DNA of 64,000 nt from an uncultured Clostridia bacterium. Lineage in GTDB: Bacteria > Bacillota > Clostridia > Oscillospirales > Acutalibacteraceae. The notes below the pieces were generated by a model. It was given only the letters and a program-made list of their open reading frames with translations, was not told the DNA's origin and did not search any database. The position numbers were made by a program, and so were the translations under genes. Where the stretch lies: the NCBI GenBank assembly GCA_905235625.1, contig CAJOLX010000008.1, forward strand, positions 1 to 64,000, in the 5' to 3' direction. Positions 53,717-62,925 of this stretch are shown piece after piece. Numbering within the stretch: the first letter of the stretch is position 1; every line of letters starts with the position of its first letter.

Positions 53717-54766
53717 ATGAAAAAGGTACTTATAAGCACGCTCGCGGCAGCTCTGGCAATTACGCTCATATTCACTTCCTGCGGAAACGGCGACGACACG
53801 CCTTTTACAACGGTTCCTTCACAGTCATCGTCTTCCGATAATTCAAATACGGAAGCGGAAGCCGAAGAAACGAAAAGCGCTTACTCTGTTTCCGACAATC
53901 TTATTGCGCTCACCTTTGACGACGGCCCCGGCACGGAGTCATCCGAAAAAATTCTGCGCATTCTTGCCGAAAACAACGCTCACGCAACCTTCTTCATAGT
54001 GGGCTACAATCTTGACGAGCGCCCCGAAATCGTTAAGAAAGCGGCAGAGCAGGGCAACGAAATAGGCAATCACACAAAAGGCCACAAAAATCTTTCAAAA
54101 TCGACCGACAGCGAAATCCGCGAGCAGATAAATTACGTAAACGACAAAGTTGAGAGCCTTACGGGCAAACGCCCCGTTTTGCTCAGAGCTCCCGGCGGCA
54201 ATTTCCAAGGCGTGACCGACAAGGTCGGCATGCCCCTCATTCAGTGGGATATAGACACCAACGACTGGCGGCACAAAGACACCTCGTCGGGAAGAACCGA
54301 GGAGCAGCGAAACAGCGAAATAAACGCCATAGTTGAGCACGTGATGACAAACGTTGCGCCCGGCGACATTATTCTCATGCACGAGATTTACAATTTCTCC
54401 GCCGACGTTTGCGAAATTCTCATACCGAAGCTTGCAGCGGCGGGCTACAAAATGGTTACGGTAAGCGAGCTGTTTGAAGCTTACGGCACAAAGCTTGAGG
54501 CGGGCAAGGTTTACAGGCAGGCCGTTTCGGCGGAAACCACTACCTATTCAAACACGCTAAAAATAGAGCCCGGCGTTTACGCCGTCACAACCTCTTCAAG
54601 CTCTCTCAATTTAAGAGAAAGCGCCGACATAAATTCAGCCGTGCTCATTGAAGTGCCGAAGGGCGAATCCCTTACCGTGACCGAAAGCGTTGAAGGCTGG
54701 GCAAAAACCTCTTACATGGGCTATACCGGCTGGGTGAGCACAAAATATCTTACTCCCGCGGCGTAA
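53717..54766 (+). CDS. Polysaccharide deacetylase lipoprotein with C-terminal SH3 domain
   Basis: Lipobox FTSCG; IALTFDDGPGTESSEKIL; EIGNHTKGHKNLSK; LNLRESADINSAVLIEVPKGESLTVTES. Confidence 0.95.
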   Translation: MKKVLISTLAAALAITLIFTSCGNGDDTPFTTVPSQSSSSDNSNTEAEAEETKSAYSVSDNLIALTFDDGPGTESSEKILRILAENNAHATFFIVGYNLDERPEIVKKAAEQGNEIGNHTKGHKNLSKSTDSEIREQINYVNDKVESLTGKRPVLLRAPGGNFQGVTDKVGMPLIQWDIDTNDWRHKDTSSGRTEEQRNSEINAIVEHVMTNVAPGDIILMHEIYNFSADVCEILIPKLAAAGYKMVTVSELFEAYGTKLEAGKVYRQAVSAETTTYSNTLKIEPGVYAVTTSSSSLNLRESADINSAVLIEVPKGESLTVTESVEGWAKTSYMGYTGWVSTKYLTPAA

Positions 54767-54806
54767 AGCCGAAAACGCTTTTAAGCAAAACGAACCGGGT
54801 GATTTT

Positions 54807-55523
54807 ATGGCAGACAGCAAATACCCTCACTCAAACCACAGGCAGAGAGTGAGGGCTGAAATAAGAAAAAGCGGATGCGAAAATCTGACGGACGCCGCTC
54901 TGCTTGAGCTTCTTCTGTTTTATTCCGTGCCCCGCAAAGACACAAAGCCCATCGCCGTTGCTCTGCTTGAAAAATACGGCTCGCTCGAAGCGGTACTCTC
55001 CGCTCCCGCGGAGGAAATTGCCGAAATCGGCGGAATAGGCGAAAGCTCATCTCTGCTCATAAGCGCGTCGGGCGAAATATGCAGGCGGATAAAATCGGGC
55101 AAAAGCCCTCAAACGGAGCTTGCGAGAAGCGGCGAAATAAACGAGAGAATTTACAAAGAGCTTGCCGGCAGGCAAAGCGAAGCGTTTTACGTTGCGTCTC
55201 TCAACGCCGTAGGCATTATGACCGCGGGCAAGGTTATCGCCGAGGGCGATTCGAGCCGGGTTACGGCGGATAACAGGGCGATTCTCGAATTTGCTTTTTC
55301 AAACGACGCCGACAGCATCATAATCGCCCACAATCACCCAAACGCGGAGGCGGCTCCCTCTGCCGAGGATATAGAGCTGACCCGCGAAATCGCAGCCATC
55401 GCAAACCGAACGGGCATAAAGCTCGCCGACCACGTAATCGTCGGCTCGGACGGTTATTTATCTCTCGCGTCAACCGAAAAGTTTGCATATATTTTTGATA
55501 AGTCAAGCCGTGTCACTGTTTAA
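54807..55523 (+). CDS. radC: RadC-family JAB-domain protein
   Basis: HRQRVRAEIRKSGCENLTDAALLELLLFY; IIIAHNHPNAEAAPSAEDIELTREI. Confidence 0.95.
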   Translation: MADSKYPHSNHRQRVRAEIRKSGCENLTDAALLELLLFYSVPRKDTKPIAVALLEKYGSLEAVLSAPAEEIAEIGGIGESSSLLISASGEICRRIKSGKSPQTELARSGEINERIYKELAGRQSEAFYVASLNAVGIMTAGKVIAEGDSSRVTADNRAILEFAFSNDADSIIIAHNHPNAEAAPSAEDIELTREIAAIANRTGIKLADHVIVGSDGYLSLASTEKFAYIFDKSSRVTV

Positions 55524-55563
55524 AAAGCAGATGAAACACTAATGATAAATCGGAGGGAAAAAT

Positions 55564-56637
55564 ATGGAAAAAACTTATGAAAGCTGGATGAAAGGCACTT
55601 GGAAGAGCAGTCAGACGGAATACACCGAGCAGACTCCTCTCATTGCCGCAGACGGCACGCTTCTCGCAAAAGGCTGGGCAAGGCGCAACGTTTTTAAGTA
55701 TGACCGCAGCAACGTGAAGGCAAAGATGAGACGCAAGGAATGGGATTTCTATCAGCTCTCAAACGGAGAGTATATGGTGCAGATAAGCTTTGCGAATATC
55801 TCGTTCGGCGGCTATGTGGCGGCTGCGATAGTCGACCTCAAAAACGGCAGGCAAATCAAAAACAAGTCGGCGTTTTTCCTCGGCGGCAAAGATAAATACG
55901 TTTTGCCCGCAAGAGGCGACGTGCCAAACAACGTGAAATGGAGCATAGGCGGCGCGGACTTTGAATTTGACACTCACGAAACCTACCGCACCCTTTATTT
56001 CAAGATGGGCAACGTTGAGTGCAATTTCAAAATGGACATTCTGCCCGACCACGAAAACATCACCACCGTTTTGCCGTTTAACGGCTTCAAAGACCGCTAT
56101 TTTATGACCACGAAGCAAAACTGCATGCCCTGCGAAGGCACTTACAAGCTTGATGACAAGGTTTACACCTTTACAAAGGACAATACCTTCGCCGTGCTCG
56201 ACTGGGGCAGGGTCTGCACCCCTTACAGCCTCGTCTGGTATTGGGGCAACGGCGCTTCTTACGTTACCGGTCCCGACGGTGAAAAGCACATTTTCGGCTT
56301 TGAAATAACCTGGGGCATAGGCGACGAAAGCAACGCTACGGAAACCTGCCTTTTCTATGACGGCAAGGCTCACAAGATAGGCGCCGTGGACGTTGAGAAT
56401 TTCCCAAAACCCAATGCATATATGGAGCCGTGGCACTTCGTGTCGGAAGACGGAAGATTTGATATGACGATGAAGCCGTTCTATGACAACCACGGCGACA
56501 CCAATGTTCTCGTTATGAGAATGAACAGCCATCAGGTGCACGGCTTGTGGAGCGGCACCGCCGTTCTCGACGACGGAACGAAGCTCGAAATAAAAGACAT
56601 GTACGCTTTCTGCGAATACGTTGAAAACAGGTGGTAA
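55564..56637 (+). CDS. DUF2804 family protein
   Basis: AADGTLLAKGWARRNVFKYDR; KRKEWDFYQLSN-like; FAVLDWGRVCTPYSLVWYWGNG. Confidence 0.85.
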   Translation: MEKTYESWMKGTWKSSQTEYTEQTPLIAADGTLLAKGWARRNVFKYDRSNVKAKMRRKEWDFYQLSNGEYMVQISFANISFGGYVAAAIVDLKNGRQIKNKSAFFLGGKDKYVLPARGDVPNNVKWSIGGADFEFDTHETYRTLYFKMGNVECNFKMDILPDHENITTVLPFNGFKDRYFMTTKQNCMPCEGTYKLDDKVYTFTKDNTFAVLDWGRVCTPYSLVWYWGNGASYVTGPDGEKHIFGFEITWGIGDESNATETCLFYDGKAHKIGAVDVENFPKPNAYMEPWHFVSEDGRFDMTMKPFYDNHGDTNVLVMRMNSHQVHGLWSGTAVLDDGTKLEIKDMYAFCEYVENRW

Positions 56638-56659
56638 AAAAGCACCGATACGGTGATTT

Positions 56660-56703
56660 GCGGCGTTTGTAAAGTAGTTTTACTTTACAAACGCCGCTTT
56701 TTT
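56660..56703 (+). terminator. Terminator after DUF2804 gene
   Basis: gcggcgtttgtaaag-tagtttta-ctttacaaacgccgc tttttt. Confidence 0.88.
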
Positions 56704-56847
56704 GAAAAATTTTTTCTCGAGGTACTTTTCAAAGCCTTTACATTGTGTTATAATTAACTGCGTATGGATGAATTCACCCTCAGCGCCCGCGAATCAGCAA
56801 GCCGCTCCGTTCGCCCGGCGCCACTAAAACGAAAGAGGAAAACTGCC

Positions 56848-58140
56848 TTGGAGAAATTCGTTATTGTCGGCGGCACTCCCTTAAACGGCGAAGTGACCGT
56901 TAGCGGAGCCAAAAACGCCGCTCTCGCAATAATTCCCGCTGCGATTCTCTGCCGTGACGTTTGCAGAATTGAAAACGTGCCCACAACAATCAGCGACGTC
57001 AGCTTCATGATAAAAACACTCAGGCACATCGGCGCCGGAGTGAAGCTTATAGACAAGTCAACGATCGAAATAGACTCGCGCCACGTGAGCTCCTACGTTA
57101 TATCTCACGATATGACGAAGTATCTGCGCGCTTCCTATTATTTCATCGGAGCATTGCTCGGCAGGTTCCATAAAGCGAGCGTAGCCATGCCCGGCGGATG
57201 CTATCTCGGCCCGAGACCCATTGACCAGCACATAAAGGGCTTTGAAGCTCTCGGAGCGAAGGTGACGGTTGAAGACAACGCCATAGTTGAAGCCGTTGCC
57301 GACGAGCTTGTGGGCAGCCCCATTTATCTTGACGTGGTCTCCGTAGGCGCAACGGTAAACATCATGCTCGCCTGCGTTATGGCGGACGGTCTCACCGTTA
57401 TTGAAAACGCCGCCAAAGAGCCTCACATAGTTGACCTCGCGAACTTTCTTAACTCCATGGGCGCCGACATCAGAGGCGCCGGCACGGACGTTATCAAAAT
57501 CAGAGGCGTCGGCAGTCTTCACGGCTGCACCTATTCCATAATTCCCGACCAGATAGAGGCGGGCACTTTCATGGTTGCCGCCGCCGCGACAAGGGGCAAC
57601 GTGCTTGTCAAAAACGTTATTCCCAAGCACCTTGAGTCCATCTCTTCAAAGCTGATAGAGTGCGGGGCAAACGTTGAGGAATATGACGATTCCGTCAGAG
57701 TTTCCATGGACTGCCGCCCCGGCAAGTGCAACATAAAGACCATGCCTCACCCGGGCTTCCCCACCGACATGCAGCCTCAGATGTCCGTTTTGCTTTCGAT
57801 AGCGGACGGCACGAGCATAGTGTCCGAGAGCATATGGTCAAACCGCTTCCGCTACACCGAGCAGCTTTCCAGGATGGGAGCCTCAATAACGGTTGACGGT
57901 CAGATAGCCGTCATTCACGGCGTTGACTGCCTTAAAGGCGCGCCCGTCAAGGCGGACGACCTGAGAGCGGGCGCCGCAATGATTATAGCGGGCCTTGCCG
58001 CAACGGGCAAAACCGAGATAGAGGATATACTTTATATTGACCGCGGCTACGAGCACGTGGTTGAAAAATTCGGCAACCTCGGCGCGGACATTAAGCGTGT
58101 TTACTGCGTTGAACCCTTTTCGGTCTCCGACGCGGGATGA
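56848..58140 (+). CDS. murA: UDP-N-acetylglucosamine 1-carboxyvinyltransferase
   Basis: KFVIVGGTPLNGEVTVSGAKNAALAIIPAAILC; LPxRP-type PGGCYLGPRPIDQH. TTG start with SD gaggaaa preferred over ATG 56764. Confidence 0.95.
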   Translation: MEKFVIVGGTPLNGEVTVSGAKNAALAIIPAAILCRDVCRIENVPTTISDVSFMIKTLRHIGAGVKLIDKSTIEIDSRHVSSYVISHDMTKYLRASYYFIGALLGRFHKASVAMPGGCYLGPRPIDQHIKGFEALGAKVTVEDNAIVEAVADELVGSPIYLDVVSVGATVNIMLACVMADGLTVIENAAKEPHIVDLANFLNSMGADIRGAGTDVIKIRGVGSLHGCTYSIIPDQIEAGTFMVAAAATRGNVLVKNVIPKHLESISSKLIECGANVEEYDDSVRVSMDCRPGKCNIKTMPHPGFPTDMQPQMSVLLSIADGTSIVSESIWSNRFRYTEQLSRMGASITVDGQIAVIHGVDCLKGAPVKADDLRAGAAMIIAGLAATGKTEIEDILYIDRGYEHVVEKFGNLGADIKRVYCVEPFSVSDAG

Positions 58141-58239
58141 TTTGATTTTCGGCAAAACGCCTGTAAGCAGGTTCGGCTTGTCTTGCAGGCTTTATTTATG
58201 CCGTTTTAAACGGAAAACACTTTTCGGGCAGGTATTTTT

Positions 58240-59028
58240 ATGGCGAAATTTTGCTCCCTTTATTCTTCAAGCAGCGGCAACTGCACGTATATAGGCTTCG
58301 GCGACAGCGGAATTCTCGTTGACGTCGGCGTGAGCGCGAAAAGAACGGAAGAGGCTCTTAAAGGCATAGGAGTCGACCCCTCCGAAATAAAAGCGGTTTT
58401 CGTCACTCACGAGCATTCCGACCACATCAGCGGAGTGAGAGTTTTTGCCTCGAGATATTCTCTGCCCGTTTTCGCAACCGAAGGCACGCTTGACGGAATG
58501 TATGAAGCGGGCGTGTTTTCAAAGGTGAATATCGACGCTTACATCATGCCCGAAACGGGCACGGAGATTGACGGCATCTGCGTTCGCCCGTTCAAAACTC
58601 CGCACGACAGCAAAGAATCCTGCGGCTACACCGTGATGACGCCCGACAACAAGCGAATTGCCGTTGCGACCGATATGGGCACCGTTACCGAAACGGTTTT
58701 GGACGCTCTTTACGGCTGTGACCTCGTGCTGCTCGAATCCAATCACGACGTGGGCATGCTTCAAAACGGGCCCTATCCCTATTATCTCAAGCAGAGAATT
58801 CTTTCCGACAAAGGCCACCTCAACAACGAAGTCGCTTCCGACACCGCCTCCTCTCTGCTCGAGAGCGGCACCACGAGATTCGTGCTCGGCCACCTGAGCA
58901 AAGAGAACAATATTCCTCAGCTCGCTTATCAGACCTCAAAATCCGCTTTTGACGCCCTCGGCGCGCGCGACGGCAAAGACTATCTGCTCTCCGTTGCGGG
59001 CGACCTTAACGACCCGATTGTGTTTTAG
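58240..59028 (+). CDS. MBL-fold metallohydrolase (WalJ/YycJ-like)
   Basis: FCSLYSSSSGNCTYIGFGDSGILVDVGVSAKRTEEAL; VTHEHSDHISG. Confidence 0.94.
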   Translation: MAKFCSLYSSSSGNCTYIGFGDSGILVDVGVSAKRTEEALKGIGVDPSEIKAVFVTHEHSDHISGVRVFASRYSLPVFATEGTLDGMYEAGVFSKVNIDAYIMPETGTEIDGICVRPFKTPHDSKESCGYTVMTPDNKRIAVATDMGTVTETVLDALYGCDLVLLESNHDVGMLQNGPYPYYLKQRILSDKGHLNNEVASDTASSLLESGTTRFVLGHLSKENNIPQLAYQTSKSAFDALGARDGKDYLLSVAGDLNDPIVF

Positions 59029-59035
59029 GAGAAAT

Positions 59036-59518
59036 ATGCTGACCGTAAACGTTATATGCGTGGGCAAGCTAAAGGAGGATTACCTTCGCTCCGCCTGCGC
59101 CGAATACGCAAAGAGGCTCGGAGCCTTCTGCAAGCTCAATATAGTTCAGCTCACCCCCGCCTATCTGCCCGAAAACCCCGGCAAGGCTCAGATTGCGCTC
59201 GCTCTCAAGGAAGAAGCCAAAAAAATCTCCGCCTGCGTTTCAAAGGGCGACGCCGTTTTCGCAATGTGCATAGAGGGCGCTCAGATGAGCTCGGAGGAAT
59301 TTGCGGGCCTTATAGATTCCTGCGCTCTCGAGGGCGAAAGCACCGTCGATTTCATAATCGGCAGCTCTTACGGGCTTGACGACGAAATAAAAAAGAGCTC
59401 CAAAAAGCTCATTTCCATGGGCAAAATGACCTTTCCGCACCAGCTCGCGAGAGTGATGCTGCTCGAGCAGATTTACAGGGCTTTTTCAATTCTCGGCTCG
59501 GGAAAATATCACAAATAG
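59036..59518 (+). CDS. rlmH: 23S rRNA (pseudouridine1915-N3)-methyltransferase
   Basis: MLTVNVICVGKLKEDYL; FIIGSSYGLDDEIKK; MTFPHQLARVMLLEQIYRAFSILGSGKYHK. Confidence 0.95.
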   Translation: MLTVNVICVGKLKEDYLRSACAEYAKRLGAFCKLNIVQLTPAYLPENPGKAQIALALKEEAKKISACVSKGDAVFAMCIEGAQMSSEEFAGLIDSCALEGESTVDFIIGSSYGLDDEIKKSSKKLISMGKMTFPHQLARVMLLEQIYRAFSILGSGKYHK

Positions 59519-59543
59519 GATTATACGTTGCTTTTTAAAAAGG

Positions 59544-59570
59544 GCGTCCGACGGGTTTTCGGGCGCTTTT
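59544..59570 (+). terminator. Terminator after rlmH
   Basis: gcgtccg-acgggtttt-cgggcgc tttt. Confidence 0.65.
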
Positions 59571-59655
59571 CGTTGTTATTTTTCTGCTTGTTTCCGACGC
59601 GAAACAGGCGTTTTTTGTTCACATTACCGAATTTACAAAATACACAAGAAAAGTG

Positions 59656-59683
59656 TTGCAAATTTGTATAAAAATGGTAAAAT
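59656..59683 (+). promoter_or_regulatory. Promoter for gap (TTGCAA-16-TAAAAT)
   Basis: ttgcaa atttgtataaaaatgg taaaat. Confidence 0.6.
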
Positions 59684-59728
59684 GAGTATGGTCAAAATTG
59701 AAAAATTTAATTTTGGAGGTTAACAACA

Positions 59729-60766
59729 ATGTCAGTTAAAGTTGCAATTAACGGTTTCGGTCGTATAGGCCGTCTTGCTTTCCGTCAGATGTTTGACGCA
59801 GAAGGTTACGAGATAGTCGCTATCAACGATCTTACCAAGCCCTCAATGCTTGCTCATCTTCTCAAGTATGATACCGCTCAGGGCGGCTACTGCGGCAAAA
59901 TAGGCGAAGGCCTTCACACCGTAAGCGCAGACGACGAAGCGGGCACCATCACCGTAGACGGCAAGACCCTTAAGATTTATGCTGAAAAAGACGCAGCCGA
60001 TTGCCCCTGGGGCGAGCTCGGCGTTGACGTAGTTCTTGAGTGCACCGGTTTCTATTGCTCCAAAGAGAAGAGCATGGCTCACATCAATGCCGGCGCAAAG
60101 AAGGTTGTTATTTCCGCTCCCGCAGGCAACGACCTCAAGACTATCGTATATTCCGTTAATGAAAACACTCTTACCGCAGAGGATCAGATCATTTCCGCTG
60201 CTTCCTGCACCACCAACTGCCTCGCTCCCATGGCAAAAGCTCTTAACGATTACGCTCCCATCCAGAGCGGTATCATGAGCACCATCCATGCTTACACCGG
60301 CGACCAGATGATTCTTGACGGTCCTCACAGAAAGGGCGACCTCAGAAGAGCCCGCGCAGGCGCTGCCAACATCGTTCCCAACTCCACCGGCGCTGCGAAG
60401 GCTATCGGCCTCGTTATCCCCGAGCTCAACGGCAAACTCATCGGCTCCGCTCAGAGAGTTCCCGTTCCCACCGGCTCCACCACAATCCTTACCGCTGTTG
60501 TTAAGGGCAGCGACGTTACCAAGGAAGGCATCAACGCCGCTATGAAGGCAGCCGCAAGCGAGTCCTACGGCTACAATGAGGATCCCATCGTTTCTTCCGA
60601 CGTTATCGGCATGAAATACGGCTCACTCTTTGACGCTACTCAGACCATGGTTTCCAAGATTGCCGACGACCTTTATGAGGTTCAGGTAGTTTCCTGGTAT
60701 GACAACGAAAACAGCTACACCAGCCAGATGGTTCGCACCATTAAATATTTCGCAGAGCTTGCGTAA
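59729..60766 (+). CDS. gap: Glyceraldehyde-3-phosphate dehydrogenase
   Basis: [50 protein letters not shown]. Confidence 0.98.
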   Translation: MSVKVAINGFGRIGRLAFRQMFDAEGYEIVAINDLTKPSMLAHLLKYDTAQGGYCGKIGEGLHTVSADDEAGTITVDGKTLKIYAEKDAADCPWGELGVDVVLECTGFYCSKEKSMAHINAGAKKVVISAPAGNDLKTIVYSVNENTLTAEDQIISAASCTTNCLAPMAKALNDYAPIQSGIMSTIHAYTGDQMILDGPHRKGDLRRARAGAANIVPNSTGAAKAIGLVIPELNGKLIGSAQRVPVPTGSTTILTAVVKGSDVTKEGINAAMKAAASESYGYNEDPIVSSDVIGMKYGSLFDATQTMVSKIADDLYEVQVVSWYDNENSYTSQMVRTIKYFAELA

Positions 60767-60780
60767 TCAACTTCCTTTCT

Positions 60781-60820
60781 CCCCCGCTGTTTGAGTTCGC
60801 TTGACAGCGGGGGGCTTTTG
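60781..60820 (+). terminator. Terminator after gap
   Basis: cccccgctgt...acagcggggg gcttttg. Confidence 0.8.
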
Positions 60821-60866
60821 CTATAAAATCTAATATGAAAAATTTTGCGCACGAGGGGGCAGCACC

Positions 60867-62579
60867 ATGAACAACGTAAATGAGCTTTACAAAATATGGC
60901 TCGGCTCCGTTAAGGATGAGGAGCTTCGCGCTGAGCTTGAATCCATTGAGGGCAAAGGCGATGAGATACTTGACCGCTTTTACCGCAGCCTTGAATTCGG
61001 CACGGCGGGTCTGAGGGGAGTGCTCGGAGCGGGCACCAACCGCATGAATATTTACACCGTGGGTCAGGCAACGCAGGGTCTCGCCGATTATCTTAACAGC
61101 AAGTATGACGGAGCGAGCGTCGCTATCGGTTACGACTCAAGAATCAAGTCCGATGAATTTGCCGCCGAAAGCGCAAAAATTCTCGCCGCAAACGGCATTA
61201 AGGTCTATATGTACAGCCGTCTTATGCCCACGCCGTTCGTTTCATACGCGGTCATGAGGCTTAAATGCCAAAGCGGCATAGTGATAACGGCAAGCCACAA
61301 CCCCTCCAAATATAACGGCTACAAGTGCTACGACCCGAGAGGTTATCAGATGACCGAGGAGGCAGCCGCCGAAACTTACGCTTTCATTCAAAAGACGGAT
61401 ATGTTCTCCGGCATTAAGACGGTCGATTTTGACAAAGCCGTTTCGGAAGGGCTTATCGAATACATTTCCGACGAAATTACAGAGGAATATTATTCTCTCT
61501 GCCTTTCGAGGCCCCTTCACCCCGACATCGTTAAAGAAAGCGACGTTAAGATAATTTATTCCCCGCTCAACGGCACAGGCAACGTCCCCGTAAGAACGGT
61601 GCTTGAGAGGGCGGGATACAAAAACATAAAGGTAGTGAAAGAGCAGGAAAATCCCGACGGAACCTTCCCGACCTGCCCCTACCCCAACCCCGAAATTCGC
61701 CAGGTGTTTGAATGCGGGCTCGCGATGACGAAAGATTTTAAAGCGGACCTTCTGCTCGCGACCGACCCGGACTGCGACAGAGTGGGCGTTGCGGTGCTCA
61801 CCGGCGACGAATACGTTTTGCTCACGGGCAACGATATGGGCGTTTTGCTCGTTAACTATCTGCTCTCTCAGAGGCAGGCTCTCGGCACTCTGCCCGAGCA
61901 TCCCGTGGTCGTAAAATCCTTCGTTTCCACAAAGCTCGTTGACAGAATATGCGCAAAATACGGCGCTCAGCTCGTTGACGTGCTCACCGGCTTCAAATAC
62001 ATCGGAGAGGTGATAACTTCACTTGACGCTCAGGGCAGAAAAGACGATTTCATAATCGGCTTTGAAGAGAGCTACGGCTACCTTATCGGCACGCACGCGA
62101 AGGATAAAGACGCCGTTGCCGCTTCGCTCATGATTTGCGAAATGACGGCTTATTACAAATCTCAGGGCAAAACTCTCGTTGACGTGCTCAACGGATTGTA
62201 TGATGAATTCGGCTGTTTCAGCAATAAGCTGATGAACTTCGCATACGAAGGCGCCGACGGCATGGTGAAAATGGCAAGCATTATGAGCACCACCGCCGAA
62301 AATCCGCCCGAAGAAATCGCGGGATTCTCCGTGCTCAGGCATTATAACTACAACACGAGCGAGATTATCGACAACCGCACGGGCGAAAAAGAAGCGATCA
62401 CTCTGCCTAAATCCAACATTCTCGCATACGAGCTGCCCGAGGGCAACTTTGTGATTATGCGCCCGTCCGGCACGGAGCCCAAAATCAAAATTTACATAAC
62501 CGGAATAGGCAGCAGCAAAGAGGACGCCGAAGATAAGGCTCAGCGCCTTTCCGACGCGATGAAAGCTCTGCTGCAATAA
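60867..62579 (+). CDS. Phosphoglucomutase/phosphomannomutase family
   Basis: LEFGTAGLRGVLGAGTNRMN; GIVITASHNPSKYNGYKCYD; LLATDPDCDRVGVAV; IMRPSGTEPKIKIYI. Confidence 0.96.
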   Translation: MNNVNELYKIWLGSVKDEELRAELESIEGKGDEILDRFYRSLEFGTAGLRGVLGAGTNRMNIYTVGQATQGLADYLNSKYDGASVAIGYDSRIKSDEFAAESAKILAANGIKVYMYSRLMPTPFVSYAVMRLKCQSGIVITASHNPSKYNGYKCYDPRGYQMTEEAAAETYAFIQKTDMFSGIKTVDFDKAVSEGLIEYISDEITEEYYSLCLSRPLHPDIVKESDVKIIYSPLNGTGNVPVRTVLERAGYKNIKVVKEQENPDGTFPTCPYPNPEIRQVFECGLAMTKDFKADLLLATDPDCDRVGVAVLTGDEYVLLTGNDMGVLLVNYLLSQRQALGTLPEHPVVVKSFVSTKLVDRICAKYGAQLVDVLTGFKYIGEVITSLDAQGRKDDFIIGFEESYGYLIGTHAKDKDAVAASLMICEMTAYYKSQGKTLVDVLNGLYDEFGCFSNKLMNFAYEGADGMVKMASIMSTTAENPPEEIAGFSVLRHYNYNTSEIIDNRTGEKEAITLPKSNILAYELPEGNFVIMRPSGTEPKIKIYITGIGSSKEDAEDKAQRLSDAMKALLQ

Positions 62580-62598
62580 AATATACGGAGATAAGACA

Positions 62599-62910
62599 AT
62601 GAAAAAAAGAAATCTCATAGTAAGAATAATCGCCATAGTTATGTGCGCCATTCTCGTGCTCGGCGTAGTGACGGTGGCAATCTATTCCTTTGCCGCGGGC
62701 CCCGGCGACGAGGTTATTGCCGCGGCGGCTCCCGCAACGGGCAGCAACGATAAGGTGCTTATATTCGCTGTGGCGGCGGCAGTGGCTCTCGCGGCGGCGA
62801 TAGCCATAATCGTTTCGTCCTCTTCAAGGCATAAGCCGGATGACAAGGGCAAAAAAGCCGATAAAGCGGACGGCGAAAGCGAAGAAAATCAAGACAACAG
62901 CGCAGATTGA
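62599..62910 (+). CDS. Small membrane protein, unknown
   Basis: Two hydrophobic segments and a charged tail; good spacing in the strand. Confidence 0.7.
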   Translation: MKKRNLIVRIIAIVMCAILVLGVVTVAIYSFAAGPGDEVIAAAAPATGSNDKVLIFAVAAAVALAAAIAIIVSSSSRHKPDDKGKKADKADGESEENQDNSAD

Positions 62911-62925
62911 TCGGAGTTTTAACAA

